From: Sinimarinibacterium flocculans | GTDB taxonomy: Bacteria > Pseudomonadota > Gammaproteobacteria > Nevskiales > Nevskiaceae | Length of the DNA stretch: 64,000 bases | NCBI RefSeq assembly: GCF_003201205.1 | Contig: NZ_QICN01000003.1 | Location: 248,001-312,000 of the forward strand | Reading direction: 5' to 3' | Shown here: in pieces, positions 43,966-54,171 of the stretch | Position numbering within the stretch: position 1 is the stretch's first letter | How the letters are laid out: every line of letters starts with the position of its first letter | Notes under the pieces: model-generated | Database searches by the model: none | What the model was told of the DNA's origin: nothing | The model's input: only the letters and a program-made list of their open reading frames with translations | Made by a program: the position numbers and the translations under genes

Positions 43966-44904
43966 ATGAGTACGACCGACCCCGACGCCAACCCGAATGC
44001 GGTGAAGCCCTGCGCGACCGACGGCCTGCAGCGCATCGCCGCGCGCGAGAGCATCCTCGGCGAGGACATGAAGATCCGCCGCGCGCTGCCGTCACGCGAA
44101 CGGCGCACCATCGGTGCGTGGTGCTTTCTCGATCACTTCGGCCCGGTCGACGTGCGCAACGGCGACGGCATGCGTGTCGGCCCGCACCCGCACACCGGGC
44201 TGCAGACCTTCACCTGGCCGATCTCGGGCGAGATCCTGCATCGCGACAGCCTCGGCTACGAGCAGTTGATCCGCCCCGGACAGGTCAACCTGATGACCGC
44301 CGGACGCGGCATCTCGCATTCCGAGGAATCGCCGCGCGAGCGCTCGCCGGTCATGCAGGGCGCGCAGTTGTGGATCGCCCTGCCCGACAGCCATCGCCAC
44401 ATCGCGCCGGCTTTCGAGCACTACCCGCAGATTCCTTCGGACACGCGCAGCGGCTTCACGCTGACGGTCATGGCCGGCGACTTCGACGGCCTGTCGTCGC
44501 CGGTGAAGCTGCATTCGCCGCTGGTCGGCGCGGAGCTGCTGAGCGCCGGCAAGGCCGCGATCGAACTGCCGCTGCGCCGCGATTTCGAGTACGGCGTGCT
44601 CGTGCTCGAAGGGGCGGTCACGTTCTGCGGCGAGCGCGCGACGCCCGGCGAGCTGCTGTACCTGCCACCGGGCCACGACGCCGCGCGCCTGAGCACCGAC
44701 GCCGCGTCGCGCACGCTGCTGATCGGCGGCACGCCGTTCACCGACGGCCTGCTGATGTGGTGGAACTTCATCGGCCGCAGCAAGACCGAGATCGAGCAGT
44801 TCACCCGAGACTGGAACGCTGGCGCCGAGGTGTTCGGCGAAGTACGCGGCTATCCGGGCAGCCGTCTCACGGCCCCGCCGCCGCCGTGGTCGCACCACGA
44901 GTAG
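43966..44904 (+). CDS. Pirin-family protein (second of two)
   Basis: A 312-residue pirin, clearly different from its neighbour. The metal site is VGPHPHTGLQTFTW, EILHRDSLGYEQ and AGRGISHSEES. It carries a longer N-terminus. I start at ATG 43966 (MSTTDPDAN); an in-frame ATG at 43936 abuts the REP-like repeat and lacks a ribosome-binding site. Two non-identical pirins in tandem suggest two substrates or partners. It is followed 10 bp later by osmC. Confidence 0.9.
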   Translation: MSTTDPDANPNAVKPCATDGLQRIAARESILGEDMKIRRALPSRERRTIGAWCFLDHFGPVDVRNGDGMRVGPHPHTGLQTFTWPISGEILHRDSLGYEQLIRPGQVNLMTAGRGISHSEESPRERSPVMQGAQLWIALPDSHRHIAPAFEHYPQIPSDTRSGFTLTVMAGDFDGLSSPVKLHSPLVGAELLSAGKAAIELPLRRDFEYGVLVLEGAVTFCGERATPGELLYLPPGHDAARLSTDAASRTLLIGGTPFTDGLLMWWNFIGRSKTEIEQFTRDWNAGAEVFGEVRGYPGSRLTAPPPPWSHHE

Positions 44905-44914
44905 GAGAAGGCCC

Positions 44915-45313
44915 ATGAAAGAGATCGCCCGCGCCAGCGTCACCTCGGCCGAGACCGCCTACCGGCAGGACATCCGCAGCGGCCACCACACGCTGGTGGC
45001 CGACGAGCCGGCACATGCCGGCGGTGCGGACGCCGGCCCCGCCCCGTACGAGTTGCTGCTTGCGAGCCTCGGCGCCTGCACGGCGATCACGCTGCGCATG
45101 TACGCCGAACGCAAGCAGTGGCCCCTCGGCCGGCTGACGGTCGAGCTGCAGCTGCTGAAGAACAAGGAAGGCGAGACGCGCATCGACCGTCAGCTCGCCA
45201 GCGACGCTGCGCTCGACGACGCGCAGTGGCAACGCCTGCTGGAGATCGCCGAGAAGACGCCGGTGACGCTGACGCTGAAGGCCGGCGCAACGATCCAGAC
45301 GCGCCGCGCCTGA
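44915..45313 (+). CDS. OsmC-family protein lacking the second cysteine
   Basis: A 132-residue OsmC/Ohr-fold protein. The first active-site cysteine is present (ASLGACTAITLRMYA). The usual second cysteine, expected in a stretch like ADKCPVHRTL, is replaced by Thr in IAEKTPVTLTL. Classical OsmC/Ohr enzymes need both for hydroperoxide reduction, so this one may act differently, for example with another thiol partner. Last gene of the azoR operon. Annotated start ATG 44915 has GGAG upstream. Confidence 0.88.
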   Translation: MKEIARASVTSAETAYRQDIRSGHHTLVADEPAHAGGADAGPAPYELLLASLGACTAITLRMYAERKQWPLGRLTVELQLLKNKEGETRIDRQLASDAALDDAQWQRLLEIAEKTPVTLTLKAGATIQTRRA

Positions 45314-45320
45314 GCCTTGC

Positions 45321-45749
45321 TCAGATCGCCAGCCGCCAGCCGATGGCCAAGCAGGCACCGACGGTGAGCGCGATGCGCAGCGCAAAGTAGCCGTCGACCG
45401 CGCCCAGCGTGCGCTCGCGCCAGAAATCGGCGACCAGCAACAGCAGGAAGACGACGATCAATCCGACCAGTGCCGGCACCAGCGGCAGGCTCATGGCAGT
45501 CCAGGCCGCAAGCATCAGCGCCATCGAGACCAGCAGGCCGAGGATGCCGGCCGGCCCTTCGGACGCCGGCAGCGCGAAGCCCCAGAAGGTACCGGCCATG
45601 AAGCTCGCGATCATGCCCACCCAGACGAACCAGGCGTGGTCGAGCCAGTGCGGTGCGGTGGCCGGCGACAGCGACAGCCAGGCCGGACCGACGAGGAAGG
45701 GGATCAGGCCGGCATAACCGAGCAGCGAGACCAGGCGCGGCAGCTTCAT
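45321..45749 (-). CDS. DUF3429 membrane protein
   Basis: A 142-residue inner-membrane protein with four to five helices (LVSLLGYAGLIPFLVGPAWL, VWVGMIASFMAGTFWGFAL, LVPALVGLIVVFLLLLVADF). It matches the DUF3429 pattern (GTFWG, Y-F-x-LR near the C-terminus). Function unknown. It converges on osmC with only 7 bp between stops, and is divergent from the ABC-F gene 66 bp away. Confidence 0.85.
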   Translation of the reverse strand: MKLPRLVSLLGYAGLIPFLVGPAWLSLSPATAPHWLDHAWFVWVGMIASFMAGTFWGFALPASEGPAGILGLLVSMALMLAAWTAMSLPLVPALVGLIVVFLLLLVADFWRERTLGAVDGYFALRIALTVGACLAIGWRLAI

Positions 45750-45815
45750 GCAGCACTCCGGGGCTTAGCAAAGATCGAAGCCAGTATAGAAGGCGCCCGC
45801 TAAACTGCGCGCGCC

Positions 45816-47690
<1,875 letters not shown>

Positions 47691-47756
47691 GCGCGCCTCT
47701 CAGGCACGGCCGGCGCGGACGCGCCGGGTGCGCGTCCACGAGAGCGAGCGGAGCGC

Positions 47757-48641
47757 TCAGCCCTTGTCCACGACCTTGCGTTGCGCGCCCTGCAGGCGCC
47801 GACGGCGACGATAGGCCGCAGCCGCCTGCGGCGGTGCGCCCGCCGGCCTGGCCGGCTGTACATGCCGGTGCAGGCGGTACATCTCGCGCACCCAGCCGGC
47901 GCCCGGATGGTCGTGCCAGCGTTCCATCAGCGGCATCATCGCGTCACGGTACTCCGGGTCCGAGAACACGAGATGCTCGTTCGGGCAGATCAGCGGCGCC
48001 AGTCGCGACGCCGCGGTGATGTCGGCCACGGTGAAGCGGTCGGCGGCGAGGTAGACCCGGCCGCCATCAACGACCCGGCCGAGTTCGTTGAGCGCCCGCT
48101 CGACCACCTTGCGCGAGTGCTCGATCAGCACCGGCTCCATGCCCAGGCCGCGCTGGAACAGGCCGCGGATCACCGGGAACGCAGCGCGCAGCAGCCGCGC
48201 CTGCACGAAGCCGGCATCGAGCGACCACAGCCGGCGCACCAGGTCCGCGTCCGCGAGCAGGGTGGCGTACATCAGGCGCACCACGTGCATGCCGATGTGA
48301 TCGAAGCGCGCCTCGTAGCGCATGACCTCGGCGCGGGCCTCCACGTCCGCCGGGATCAGCGTGAACGGTGCGCGGTGGCGCTCCAGCCATTCGAGGATCT
48401 GCGTGCTGTCCTGCACCAGTTCGCCGTCGGCCTGCAGTGTCGGCAGCGACACGCCGAGGCTGCCGCCGATGCGCAGGTTGCTGGCGTGGTGCAGGAACGG
48501 CGTGAGCCGATGCTCGCGGTAGCGCAGATGGGCGGCATCCAGCGCCCAGCGCACCTTCTCGCTCGATTGCGATGCGGCAAAGCTGTACAGCGTCATCCCC
48601 GGAGGTGTCGTCCTCGGGGGCGTCATGCCTGGGTCGGTCAT
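47757..48641 (-). CDS. Glutathione S-transferase family protein
   Basis: A 294-residue protein. A thioredoxin-like N-terminal domain (about 16-92: MTLYSFAASQSSEKVRWALD, SLPTLQADGELVQDST) is followed by an all-helical GST C-terminal domain with the conserved AADRFTVADITAASRL. The C-terminal 40 residues are Arg/Ala-rich and unlike typical GSTs. ATG 48641 is preceded by GGAGG six bases upstream. No electrophile partner gene is adjacent. Catalytic residues are not identified with confidence. Confidence 0.85.
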   Translation of the reverse strand: MTDPGMTPPRTTPPGMTLYSFAASQSSEKVRWALDAAHLRYREHRLTPFLHHASNLRIGGSLGVSLPTLQADGELVQDSTQILEWLERHRAPFTLIPADVEARAEVMRYEARFDHIGMHVVRLMYATLLADADLVRRLWSLDAGFVQARLLRAAFPVIRGLFQRGLGMEPVLIEHSRKVVERALNELGRVVDGGRVYLAADRFTVADITAASRLAPLICPNEHLVFSDPEYRDAMMPLMERWHDHPGAGWVREMYRLHRHVQPARPAGAPPQAAAAYRRRRRLQGAQRKVVDKG

Positions 48642-48830
48642 CCTTGTCCTCCCGTCGAGTCCGCAGACTCTACTGAATCGAGGTGACAAGCATGCGGCGA
48701 AGGCCCGCTGCCGGCATGCTCGGCCGGCGTGTCCGGATCGATCCGGCTCAGCGCTGAATCGGTAGTTGCACGAAGCGTGCCGGTTCCGGGGGCGACGCGT
48801 CCGGCGGCGACCGGCGCACTGTGGAGCGCT

Positions 48831-49718
48831 TCACAGGCCGCGCAGCTTTTCCGGATTGCGCACGACGTAGAAGGCGGTGATGTGCTGGCGCGCGTCGGTC
48901 TCGATCGCCACGGTCTGGATCACGACCCCGTCGGGGCCGCGGACGACGAGGCCCGGCAGGCCGTTGATGCGCATGCGCTCGAAACCGGTACCCGGCGGCG
49001 GCGGGTGCTTGCCGGCGAAGCCGAGCCAGGTCTTGGTCACGCGCTCCAGCCCCTCGACGACGATGCGCGCGGCGGCAATGCGTCCGCCGCCGTCGGAGAC
49101 GAAGCGCACGTCGTCGGCCAGCAGGGCCTTGAAGCGCGTCGCATCGCCGGAGGCGATCGCCTGCTCGAAGGCATCGAGCAGGCGGCGCGCCTCGTCGGCA
49201 CGCGGGCGGAAGCGCGGGCGCTCGCTGCGCAGTTGCTCGCGGGCCCGCGTCGCCAGCTGCCGGCAGGCCGCGGGGCTGCGCCCCAGCGCCTCGGCGATCT
49301 CGGCGAAGTCGCAGTCGAAGACGTCGTGCAGCAGGAAAGCGGCGCGCTCCAGCGGCGACAGGCGTTCCAGCGCGAGCATGAAGGCGACGCTGACGTCGGC
49401 GGCACGCTCGGCCGCGAGCGCCGGGTCGTCCCCGGCAGCGAGGGTCTCGACCATCGGCTCGGGCAGCCACGGGCCGACGTAGTGCTCACGTTGCGCCTGC
49501 GCCGACTTGAGACGGTCCAGGCACAGGCGCGTGACCGTCTGCGCCAGGAAGGCGCGCGGATTCTGCACGGCGGCGACGTCCGCACCGTTCCAGCGCAGCC
49601 AGGCGTCCTGCACGGCGTCCTCGGCCTCGGCCTGGGAGCCGAGCATGCGGTAGGCCAGGCCACGCAGCCAGGCCCGATGCGGCTCGAACCCCAGCGCGGT
49701 ATCCACGGCAGTGCTCAC
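48831..49718 (-). CDS. ECF41-type sigma factor with SnoaL-like C-terminal domain
   Basis: A 295-residue sigma factor. Sigma2 spans about 10-75 (EAEDAVQDAWLRWNG), sigma4 about 115-165 (LSPLERAAFLLHDVF, EIAEALGRSPAACRQL), and a SnoaL-like domain about 175-290. The ECF41 hallmarks are present: WLPEP (84-88), NGLPG (252-256) and NPEKL (288-292). In ECF41 the C-terminal domain replaces an anti-sigma factor and controls activity. The GTG start at 49718 overlaps the stop of the AhpD-like gene (GTGA). ECF41 genes typically sit beside such a carboxymuconolactone-decarboxylase-like gene and drive its promoter. Confidence 0.93.
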   Translation of the reverse strand: MSTAVDTALGFEPHRAWLRGLAYRMLGSQAEAEDAVQDAWLRWNGADVAAVQNPRAFLAQTVTRLCLDRLKSAQAQREHYVGPWLPEPMVETLAAGDDPALAAERAADVSVAFMLALERLSPLERAAFLLHDVFDCDFAEIAEALGRSPAACRQLATRAREQLRSERPRFRPRADEARRLLDAFEQAIASGDATRFKALLADDVRFVSDGGGRIAAARIVVEGLERVTKTWLGFAGKHPPPPGTGFERMRINGLPGLVVRGPDGVVIQTVAIETDARQHITAFYVVRNPEKLRGL

Positions 49719-50269
49719 GCCACCGAGCCTGCCGCCAACCGCGGCACGATGTCCTCTTCGCCGACGCGGATACGGCTGCAGGCCTTGCCGTGGCCGAAGG
49801 CGACCTTGAGCGTCGGATAGAGGCCGGCGACCGCGATCTGCAGCGCCACCGAAGCCAGTGCGCGCCGCCCCCAGCGGCCGACGATCTGCTCGCGCAGCAG
49901 GTCGGCCTCGAAGTCCCGCACGCATACCGCGCGCGCATAGCGCCAGACCAGGGCCGCATCGTCGCCCATCGCCGCGAGATCGCCCGTCAGCATCGCGCGC
50001 AGCTGGGCGGCCGGCAGACCGTCGCGGGCGCCGAGCGTGACGTTGAGCTGCAGGCAGGGGCCACAGTCCTGCGCCAGCGTCGCGGCGATCTTCGCCGCGT
50101 ACCAGGCGTCCAGCGGCACGTCCTCGCGGAAGGACGACAGCGCCCGCACGCCGGCAAAGCGCCGGAACGCACCGAGACTGGCGTCGGCCAGCTCGTGCAG
50201 GTAGCTCGCGTCGTAGCCGGCGGCGCGTTCGAAGCGGCGGATCTGGTGGTGGACGAGTGTCGTGATCAT
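49715..50269 (-). CDS. AhpD/carboxymuconolactone-decarboxylase-like protein (ECF41 partner)
   Basis: A 184-residue helical protein of the carboxymuconolactone decarboxylase/AhpD superfamily. A redox CxxC is at C69-G-P-C72 in AQDCGPCLQLNV. The His that follows at +4 in AhpD is Asn76 here, so peroxidase-type chemistry may be altered. It lies directly upstream of the ECF41 sigma gene with a 4-bp overlap, the expected ECF41 partner. Start ATG 50269 (MITTLVHHQ). Confidence 0.88.
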   Translation of the reverse strand: MITTLVHHQIRRFERAAGYDASYLHELADASLGAFRRFAGVRALSSFREDVPLDAWYAAKIAATLAQDCGPCLQLNVTLGARDGLPAAQLRAMLTGDLAAMGDDAALVWRYARAVCVRDFEADLLREQIVGRWGRRALASVALQIAVAGLYPTLKVAFGHGKACSRIRVGEEDIVPRLAAGSVA

Positions 50270-50359
50270 CGTGGGTCTCCGGCAGGCGGGTATTGCCGAT
50301 GAGACGACGCAGCGAGCCCGGTTGTGACATCGGCGCGCGGCATCGGCGCCAGCCATCCG

Positions 50360-50770
50360 TCAACCGGACTTGACCACACCATCGACGTAGAACCAGACAC
50401 CGTGCTCGCGCACGAAGCGGCTGGTCTCGTGCAGTCGCACCGCACTGGCACCGCCGACCCGGTACCGCGCCACGAACTCGACGACGCCCTCGTCCTCGCC
50501 GCTCTGCCCGCTGCGGACGATCCTGAGCCCGAGCCATGCCGTGCGCGTCTCGCCCAGGTCCACTTCGTCCGGCGGCGGACGGGTGCTCGGATGCCAGGTC
50601 GCGAGCAGGTACAGCGACAGGCGCAGGGCGTAGGCGCTGTAGCGCGAGCGCATCAGCGCCTCCGGCGTCGGCGCCGCCGCGCCCTGGTGATAGGGCTCGC
50701 AGCAATCGCGGTACGGCCGGCCCGACTCGCAGGGGCAGACCGTACCCTGAGCCTGTTTCCTCCGGCTCAT
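50360..50770 (-). CDS. ychJ: YchJ-family SEC-C protein
   Basis: A 136-residue YchJ-family protein. The N-terminal SEC-C zinc motif is [18 protein letters not shown] (C12, C14, C23, C24); the core [20 protein letters not shown] and the C-terminal [17 protein letters not shown] are characteristic. The family has an NTF2-like fold and unknown function. It overlaps the DUF938 gene stop by 4 bp, so the two are co-translated. Confidence 0.93.
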   Translation of the reverse strand: MSRRKQAQGTVCPCESGRPYRDCCEPYHQGAAAPTPEALMRSRYSAYALRLSLYLLATWHPSTRPPPDEVDLGETRTAWLGLRIVRSGQSGEDEGVVEFVARYRVGGASAVRLHETSRFVREHGVWFYVDGVVKSG

Positions 50771-51363
50771 CGTCGCCAGACCAGACAGCGGTTGTTGGCC
50801 GGCATCGCGACATCCTCCACCAGCCTGAACCCGATGCCACGTGCCAGCGCGTCCACCGCCTCGAAATCGCGGATGCCCATGTGCGCGGCATCGCCGCGCA
50901 GCCGCGCATCGAAGGCGGCGTTGCTGTCGCTGGTGAAGCGCCCGCCGTAGTTGAACGGCCCGTAGATCGCGAGTTTCGCGTCCTCGCCGACGACCTGCGG
51001 CAGCCGCGTGAACAGGCGCTCGACCTCCGGCCAGCCCATGATGTGCAGCGTGTTGGCGCTGTAGACGGCGTCGAACGGACCTTCTGGCCAGTCCGCGTCG
51101 TTGACGTCGAGCACCCGCGGCTCGGGCGTATTCGGCAGACCCGCTTCGGCGAGCCAGGCGCGGATGCCCGGCAGGTACGACGGACGGTCCGCGGACTGCC
51201 AGACCAGGTGCGGCAGCGCCGCGGCGAAGTGCACGGCGTGTTGCCCGGTACCGCTGCCGATCTCCAGCACACAGCGGCGATCGGCGAAGTGGCGCCGCAG
51301 CACCGCGAGGATCGGCTCGCGGTTGCGTTCGCTGGACGGCGAGTGGGGCTTGGAGCCCAGCAT
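50767..51363 (-). CDS. DUF938 SAM-dependent methyltransferase
   Basis: A 198-residue class I methyltransferase of the DUF938 group. It opens [19 protein letters not shown], then the SAM loop [16 protein letters not shown] (32-47), [34 protein letters not shown] and [19 protein letters not shown]. The substrate is unknown; conserved residues suggest a small molecule. Start ATG 51363 follows the MAPEG gene by 2 bp. The ychJ start lies inside its stop. Confidence 0.92.
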   Translation of the reverse strand: MLGSKPHSPSSERNREPILAVLRRHFADRRCVLEIGSGTGQHAVHFAAALPHLVWQSADRPSYLPGIRAWLAEAGLPNTPEPRVLDVNDADWPEGPFDAVYSANTLHIMGWPEVERLFTRLPQVVGEDAKLAIYGPFNYGGRFTSDSNAAFDARLRGDAAHMGIRDFEAVDALARGIGFRLVEDVAMPANNRCLVWRR

Positions 51364-51365
51364 GC

Positions 51366-51758
51366 TCAAACCAGCAGCGCGGCGATGCCGCGCCAGACAC
51401 ACAGCAGGGCCAGCACCAGCAGCAGGATGAAGGTGACCAAGGTGCCGTAGAAGCGGCCGAACTTCCATTTGGCGGTGTACGACAGCGCAATGCCGTGCAG
51501 CACGCGCGCGACCACCAGCGTCGCCCCGAGCAGGTGCAGCAGCCACGCCGGCGTCGCACCGCCGACCTCCAGCATCGCCATCATCAGCAGGATCAGCGGC
51601 ACGTACTCGGCGAAGTTGCCGTGACCGCGGATGCGCCGCAGCAGCTCCGGGTCGCCGCCGTCGCCGAGACTCACGTTCGAGCGCTTCTGCACGACGCGCA
51701 GGCTCAGCGCGAGAAACAGGATTGCCAGCAGGCCGGCGTAAAGCGGTGTGATCGTCAT
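51366..51758 (-). CDS. MAPEG-family membrane protein
   Basis: A 130-residue membrane protein with four helices ([69 protein letters not shown]). The loop [18 protein letters not shown] is the MAPEG signature. Eukaryotic relatives act in eicosanoid and glutathione metabolism; the bacterial ones are mostly unstudied. It leads a three-gene unit with DUF938 and ychJ. Confidence 0.9.
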   Translation of the reverse strand: MTITPLYAGLLAILFLALSLRVVQKRSNVSLGDGGDPELLRRIRGHGNFAEYVPLILLMMAMLEVGGATPAWLLHLLGATLVVARVLHGIALSYTAKWKFGRFYGTLVTFILLLVLALLCVWRGIAALLV

Positions 51759-51869
51759 CGTCAGCTCCCCCCATGGATTGGCGGCGCCAGCGTATGCGTG
51801 TCGAACCCGGCTGACAACGGCGGCGAACCCGCGTAGAACGGATCACCGGACCCTCCCAGGAGCGTCGTC

Positions 51870-53042
51870 ATGGATGACTGCCGACATCGTTCCGTTACCG
51901 TCACGGCGCTCGCGTCCGTCGTGAACCTGCTCACCGCTTGCGGGGGCGGCGGCGGCTTCGATGACGCGAGCCCACCGCCGGTGCTGGCCGTCGACATCGT
52001 CGAGGCGTTTCCGGCGCTGAGCTTCGATCAGCCGCTGGCCTTCGCGACGGTGCCGGGCGACGATGGCCGGGCGGTCGTCGCCATGCGCAACGGCCTGATC
52101 CAGATCTTCGACAACGACGCCGGTGCAGACACGCGCGACGTGTTTCTCGACCTGCGCGAAAGGGTCGACGACTCCGGCGGCGAGATGGGGCTGCTCGGCT
52201 TCGCCTTCGATCCAGCCTACGCCGACAACGGCATCGTCTACGTCAACTACACACCGGAGCCGACGCCGCTTCAGCCGCAACGCCGCACGGTGATCTCGCG
52301 CTTCTCGCCGCTCGACGGCGAACTCCCGGGGATCGAGTCGGAACTGCTGAGCTACGACCAGCCGTTCGAGAACCACAACGGCGGCTGGCTCGGCTTCGGA
52401 TCCGACGGCAGGCTCTATATCGCCTCCGGCGACGGCGGCGGCGCCGGCGATCCGCAGAACAACGCGCAGAACCTCGGCACGCTGCTCGGCAAGATCCTGC
52501 GCATCGACACCGACGACGGCGCTCCGGACGACAATCCCTTCGTCGACGCGCCCGGCGCCCGCAGCGAAATCTGGGCGTATGGGCTGCGCAACCCGTTCCG
52601 CGCGAGCTTCGACCGCGACACCGGCGAACTCTGGGTGGCCGATGTCGGCCAGGGCGCGCTCGAGGAGATCAACATCGTCGAGCGTGGCGGCAACTACGGC
52701 TGGCGCAAGTTCGAAGGCACGCAGGTCTACAACGAAGGTGATCCCGATCCAGGCAACGCGACGCCGCCGATCTACGAGTACGACCATGGCAACGGCCGCT
52801 GCAGTGTCACCGGCGGCCATGTCTACCGCGGCGAGGCGATTCCGGCCCTGACCGGCCGCTATGTCTTCGCCGATTTCTGCTCGCGCGAAGTCTGGGCGCT
52901 GCGCCGCGATGGCGCAGGCGTCCGCATCGACCTGCTCGGCACGCTTCCCGGCAATCCGAGTTCCTTCGGCGAGGATGGCGCCGGCGAGCTGTACATCACC
53001 GCTTTCGACGGCAAGGTGTACAGGCTGGCGCCGGGAAACTGA
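51870..53042 (+). CDS. Lipoprotein of the PQQ-type glucose/sorbosone dehydrogenase family
   Basis: A 390-residue six-bladed-propeller protein. LLTAC is a lipobox, with C24 as the lipidated residue, followed by GGGGG and a propeller. The sequence shows GEMGLLGFAFDPAYADNGIV, NHNGGWLGFGSDGRLYIASG, and the PQQ-proximal region WAYGLRNPFRASFDRDTGEL. These match soluble aldose/sorbosone dehydrogenases and their homologues, many of which lack known activity. It would face the periplasm. The start ATG 51870 has AGGAG at 51858-51862. It lies divergent from the MAPEG unit. Confidence 0.88.
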   Translation: MDDCRHRSVTVTALASVVNLLTACGGGGGFDDASPPPVLAVDIVEAFPALSFDQPLAFATVPGDDGRAVVAMRNGLIQIFDNDAGADTRDVFLDLRERVDDSGGEMGLLGFAFDPAYADNGIVYVNYTPEPTPLQPQRRTVISRFSPLDGELPGIESELLSYDQPFENHNGGWLGFGSDGRLYIASGDGGGAGDPQNNAQNLGTLLGKILRIDTDDGAPDDNPFVDAPGARSEIWAYGLRNPFRASFDRDTGELWVADVGQGALEEINIVERGGNYGWRKFEGTQVYNEGDPDPGNATPPIYEYDHGNGRCSVTGGHVYRGEAIPALTGRYVFADFCSREVWALRRDGAGVRIDLLGTLPGNPSSFGEDGAGELYITAFDGKVYRLAPGN

Positions 53043-53051
53043 GCGCACTTC

Positions 53052-53081
53052 TGTAGGAGCGCACCCGGGTGCGCTCCTACA
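53052..53081. repeat. REP-like perfect palindrome between convergent genes
   Basis: A perfect 30-bp palindrome whose half site is TGTAGGAGCGCACCC. It lies 10 bp after one stop and 7 bp before the convergent hydrolase stop, a typical REP location, and could act as a bidirectional transcription barrier. It is the shortest and cleanest of the three related copies in the window. Confidence 0.8.
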
Positions 53082-53087
53082 AAGCGT

Positions 53088-53993
53088 TCAGGCGCGCGCG
53101 GCGTTCGCGGCGATCAGTTCGGCCCAGCGCGGCATCAGGCTCGGCGGCATGTCGTGGCCCATGCCGGGAATCAGCTCCAGCCGGGCGCCGCGGATCAGGC
53201 TCGCGCTGCGCTGGCCGCAGGCCGGGCGCAGCAACGGATCGTTGAGCCCGTGAATCACCTGGGTCGGTGCGCCGATCTGCGGCAGCAGCGCCTCGAAGCT
53301 ACCGGTGGCGAGAATCGCGTGCGTCTGGCGGATGACGCCGCGCGGGCGGAAAGCCCGGTCGTAGGCGCGACCGACGAGCTGGCGGCGATACTCGATGGGC
53401 GTGGGGAAGCCCGGGCTGCCGACACGGCGCAGCATGGCCGTCGATCGCCGGATCACCTGTTCGCGCGTCTTCGGGCGCGGCCCGATACCGGCCATGCGCC
53501 ACAGCACGTCGAAGCGCGCCGGCGGAAGTTTCGGATGATTGGTGCTCGACATGATCGAGGTCAGGCTTTTCACACGACGCGGCTGCCGTGCCGCGGCGAT
53601 CTGCGCGACCATCCCGCCCATCGACACGCCGACCAGGTGGGCCCGCGAAATGCCGAGCTCGTCGAGCAGACCCACGGCATCGTCGGCGAGATCGTGCAGG
53701 CTGTAGTTCGAAGCGGTCGGCAGACCCAGACGCGAGCGCAGCCAGTCGCGCGGCAGGTTGATCGCCCGCCCGCGGTCGGCCTCCGCCGACAGGCCGGCAT
53801 CACGGTTGTCGAAGCGGATCACGCGAAACCCCTGCGCGACCAGGCGCTCGCACAGCGCGTCCGGCCAGTGGATGAGCTGTCCGCCCAGACCCATCGCCAG
53901 CAGCAGCGGCTCGCCTTGCGGCGGTCCGGCCTGTTCGAAGCTCAGTTGCAGCCCATTGACGCAGGCGCTGCCGGCGGACCAGCACAGTTTCAT
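53088..53993 (-). CDS. Alpha/beta-hydrolase
   Basis: A 301-residue soluble alpha/beta-hydrolase. The nucleophile elbow is VGVSMGG (S124), the acid is in IHGLNDPLL (D252) and the base in GMGHDMP (H280). RFDNRDAGLSA and an oxyanion region GLGGQLIHW are typical of the haloalkane-dehalogenase/esterase-like group that hydrolyses small esters; aclacinomycin methylesterase-like proteins look similar. Substrate unknown. It is flanked by a REP palindrome at its 3' end. Confidence 0.87.
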   Translation of the reverse strand: MKLCWSAGSACVNGLQLSFEQAGPPQGEPLLLAMGLGGQLIHWPDALCERLVAQGFRVIRFDNRDAGLSAEADRGRAINLPRDWLRSRLGLPTASNYSLHDLADDAVGLLDELGISRAHLVGVSMGGMVAQIAAARQPRRVKSLTSIMSSTNHPKLPPARFDVLWRMAGIGPRPKTREQVIRRSTAMLRRVGSPGFPTPIEYRRQLVGRAYDRAFRPRGVIRQTHAILATGSFEALLPQIGAPTQVIHGLNDPLLRPACGQRSASLIRGARLELIPGMGHDMPPSLMPRWAELIAANAARA

Positions 53994-54171
53994 TTCAGTT
54001 TCGCGTCTTTTCGGTGAATTTTGAGTGACGCGCCGAAACTAGCAGGAAGCGGGCCTGTCATGTCACCTCGCAGAAGGCCGGAAGCGACGAAAGCCGCCGC
54101 CGGCGGGTTCAGCGGCGCCACAGCCGGTTTTGCTAGCCTGTACGGCTGTCCTGTCCGATCCGCTCCGCGAG

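Noticed and set aside
43270-44904. Fusion of both pirins in one reading frame
   Set aside because: The first half is a shifted frame of the first pirin and passes through the REP repeat; the second pirin starts at 43966.
51856-51869. AGGAGCG before the sugar-dehydrogenase-like gene
   Set aside because: It resembles one half of a REP palindrome, but no inverted partner is present and it serves as a ribosome-binding site.
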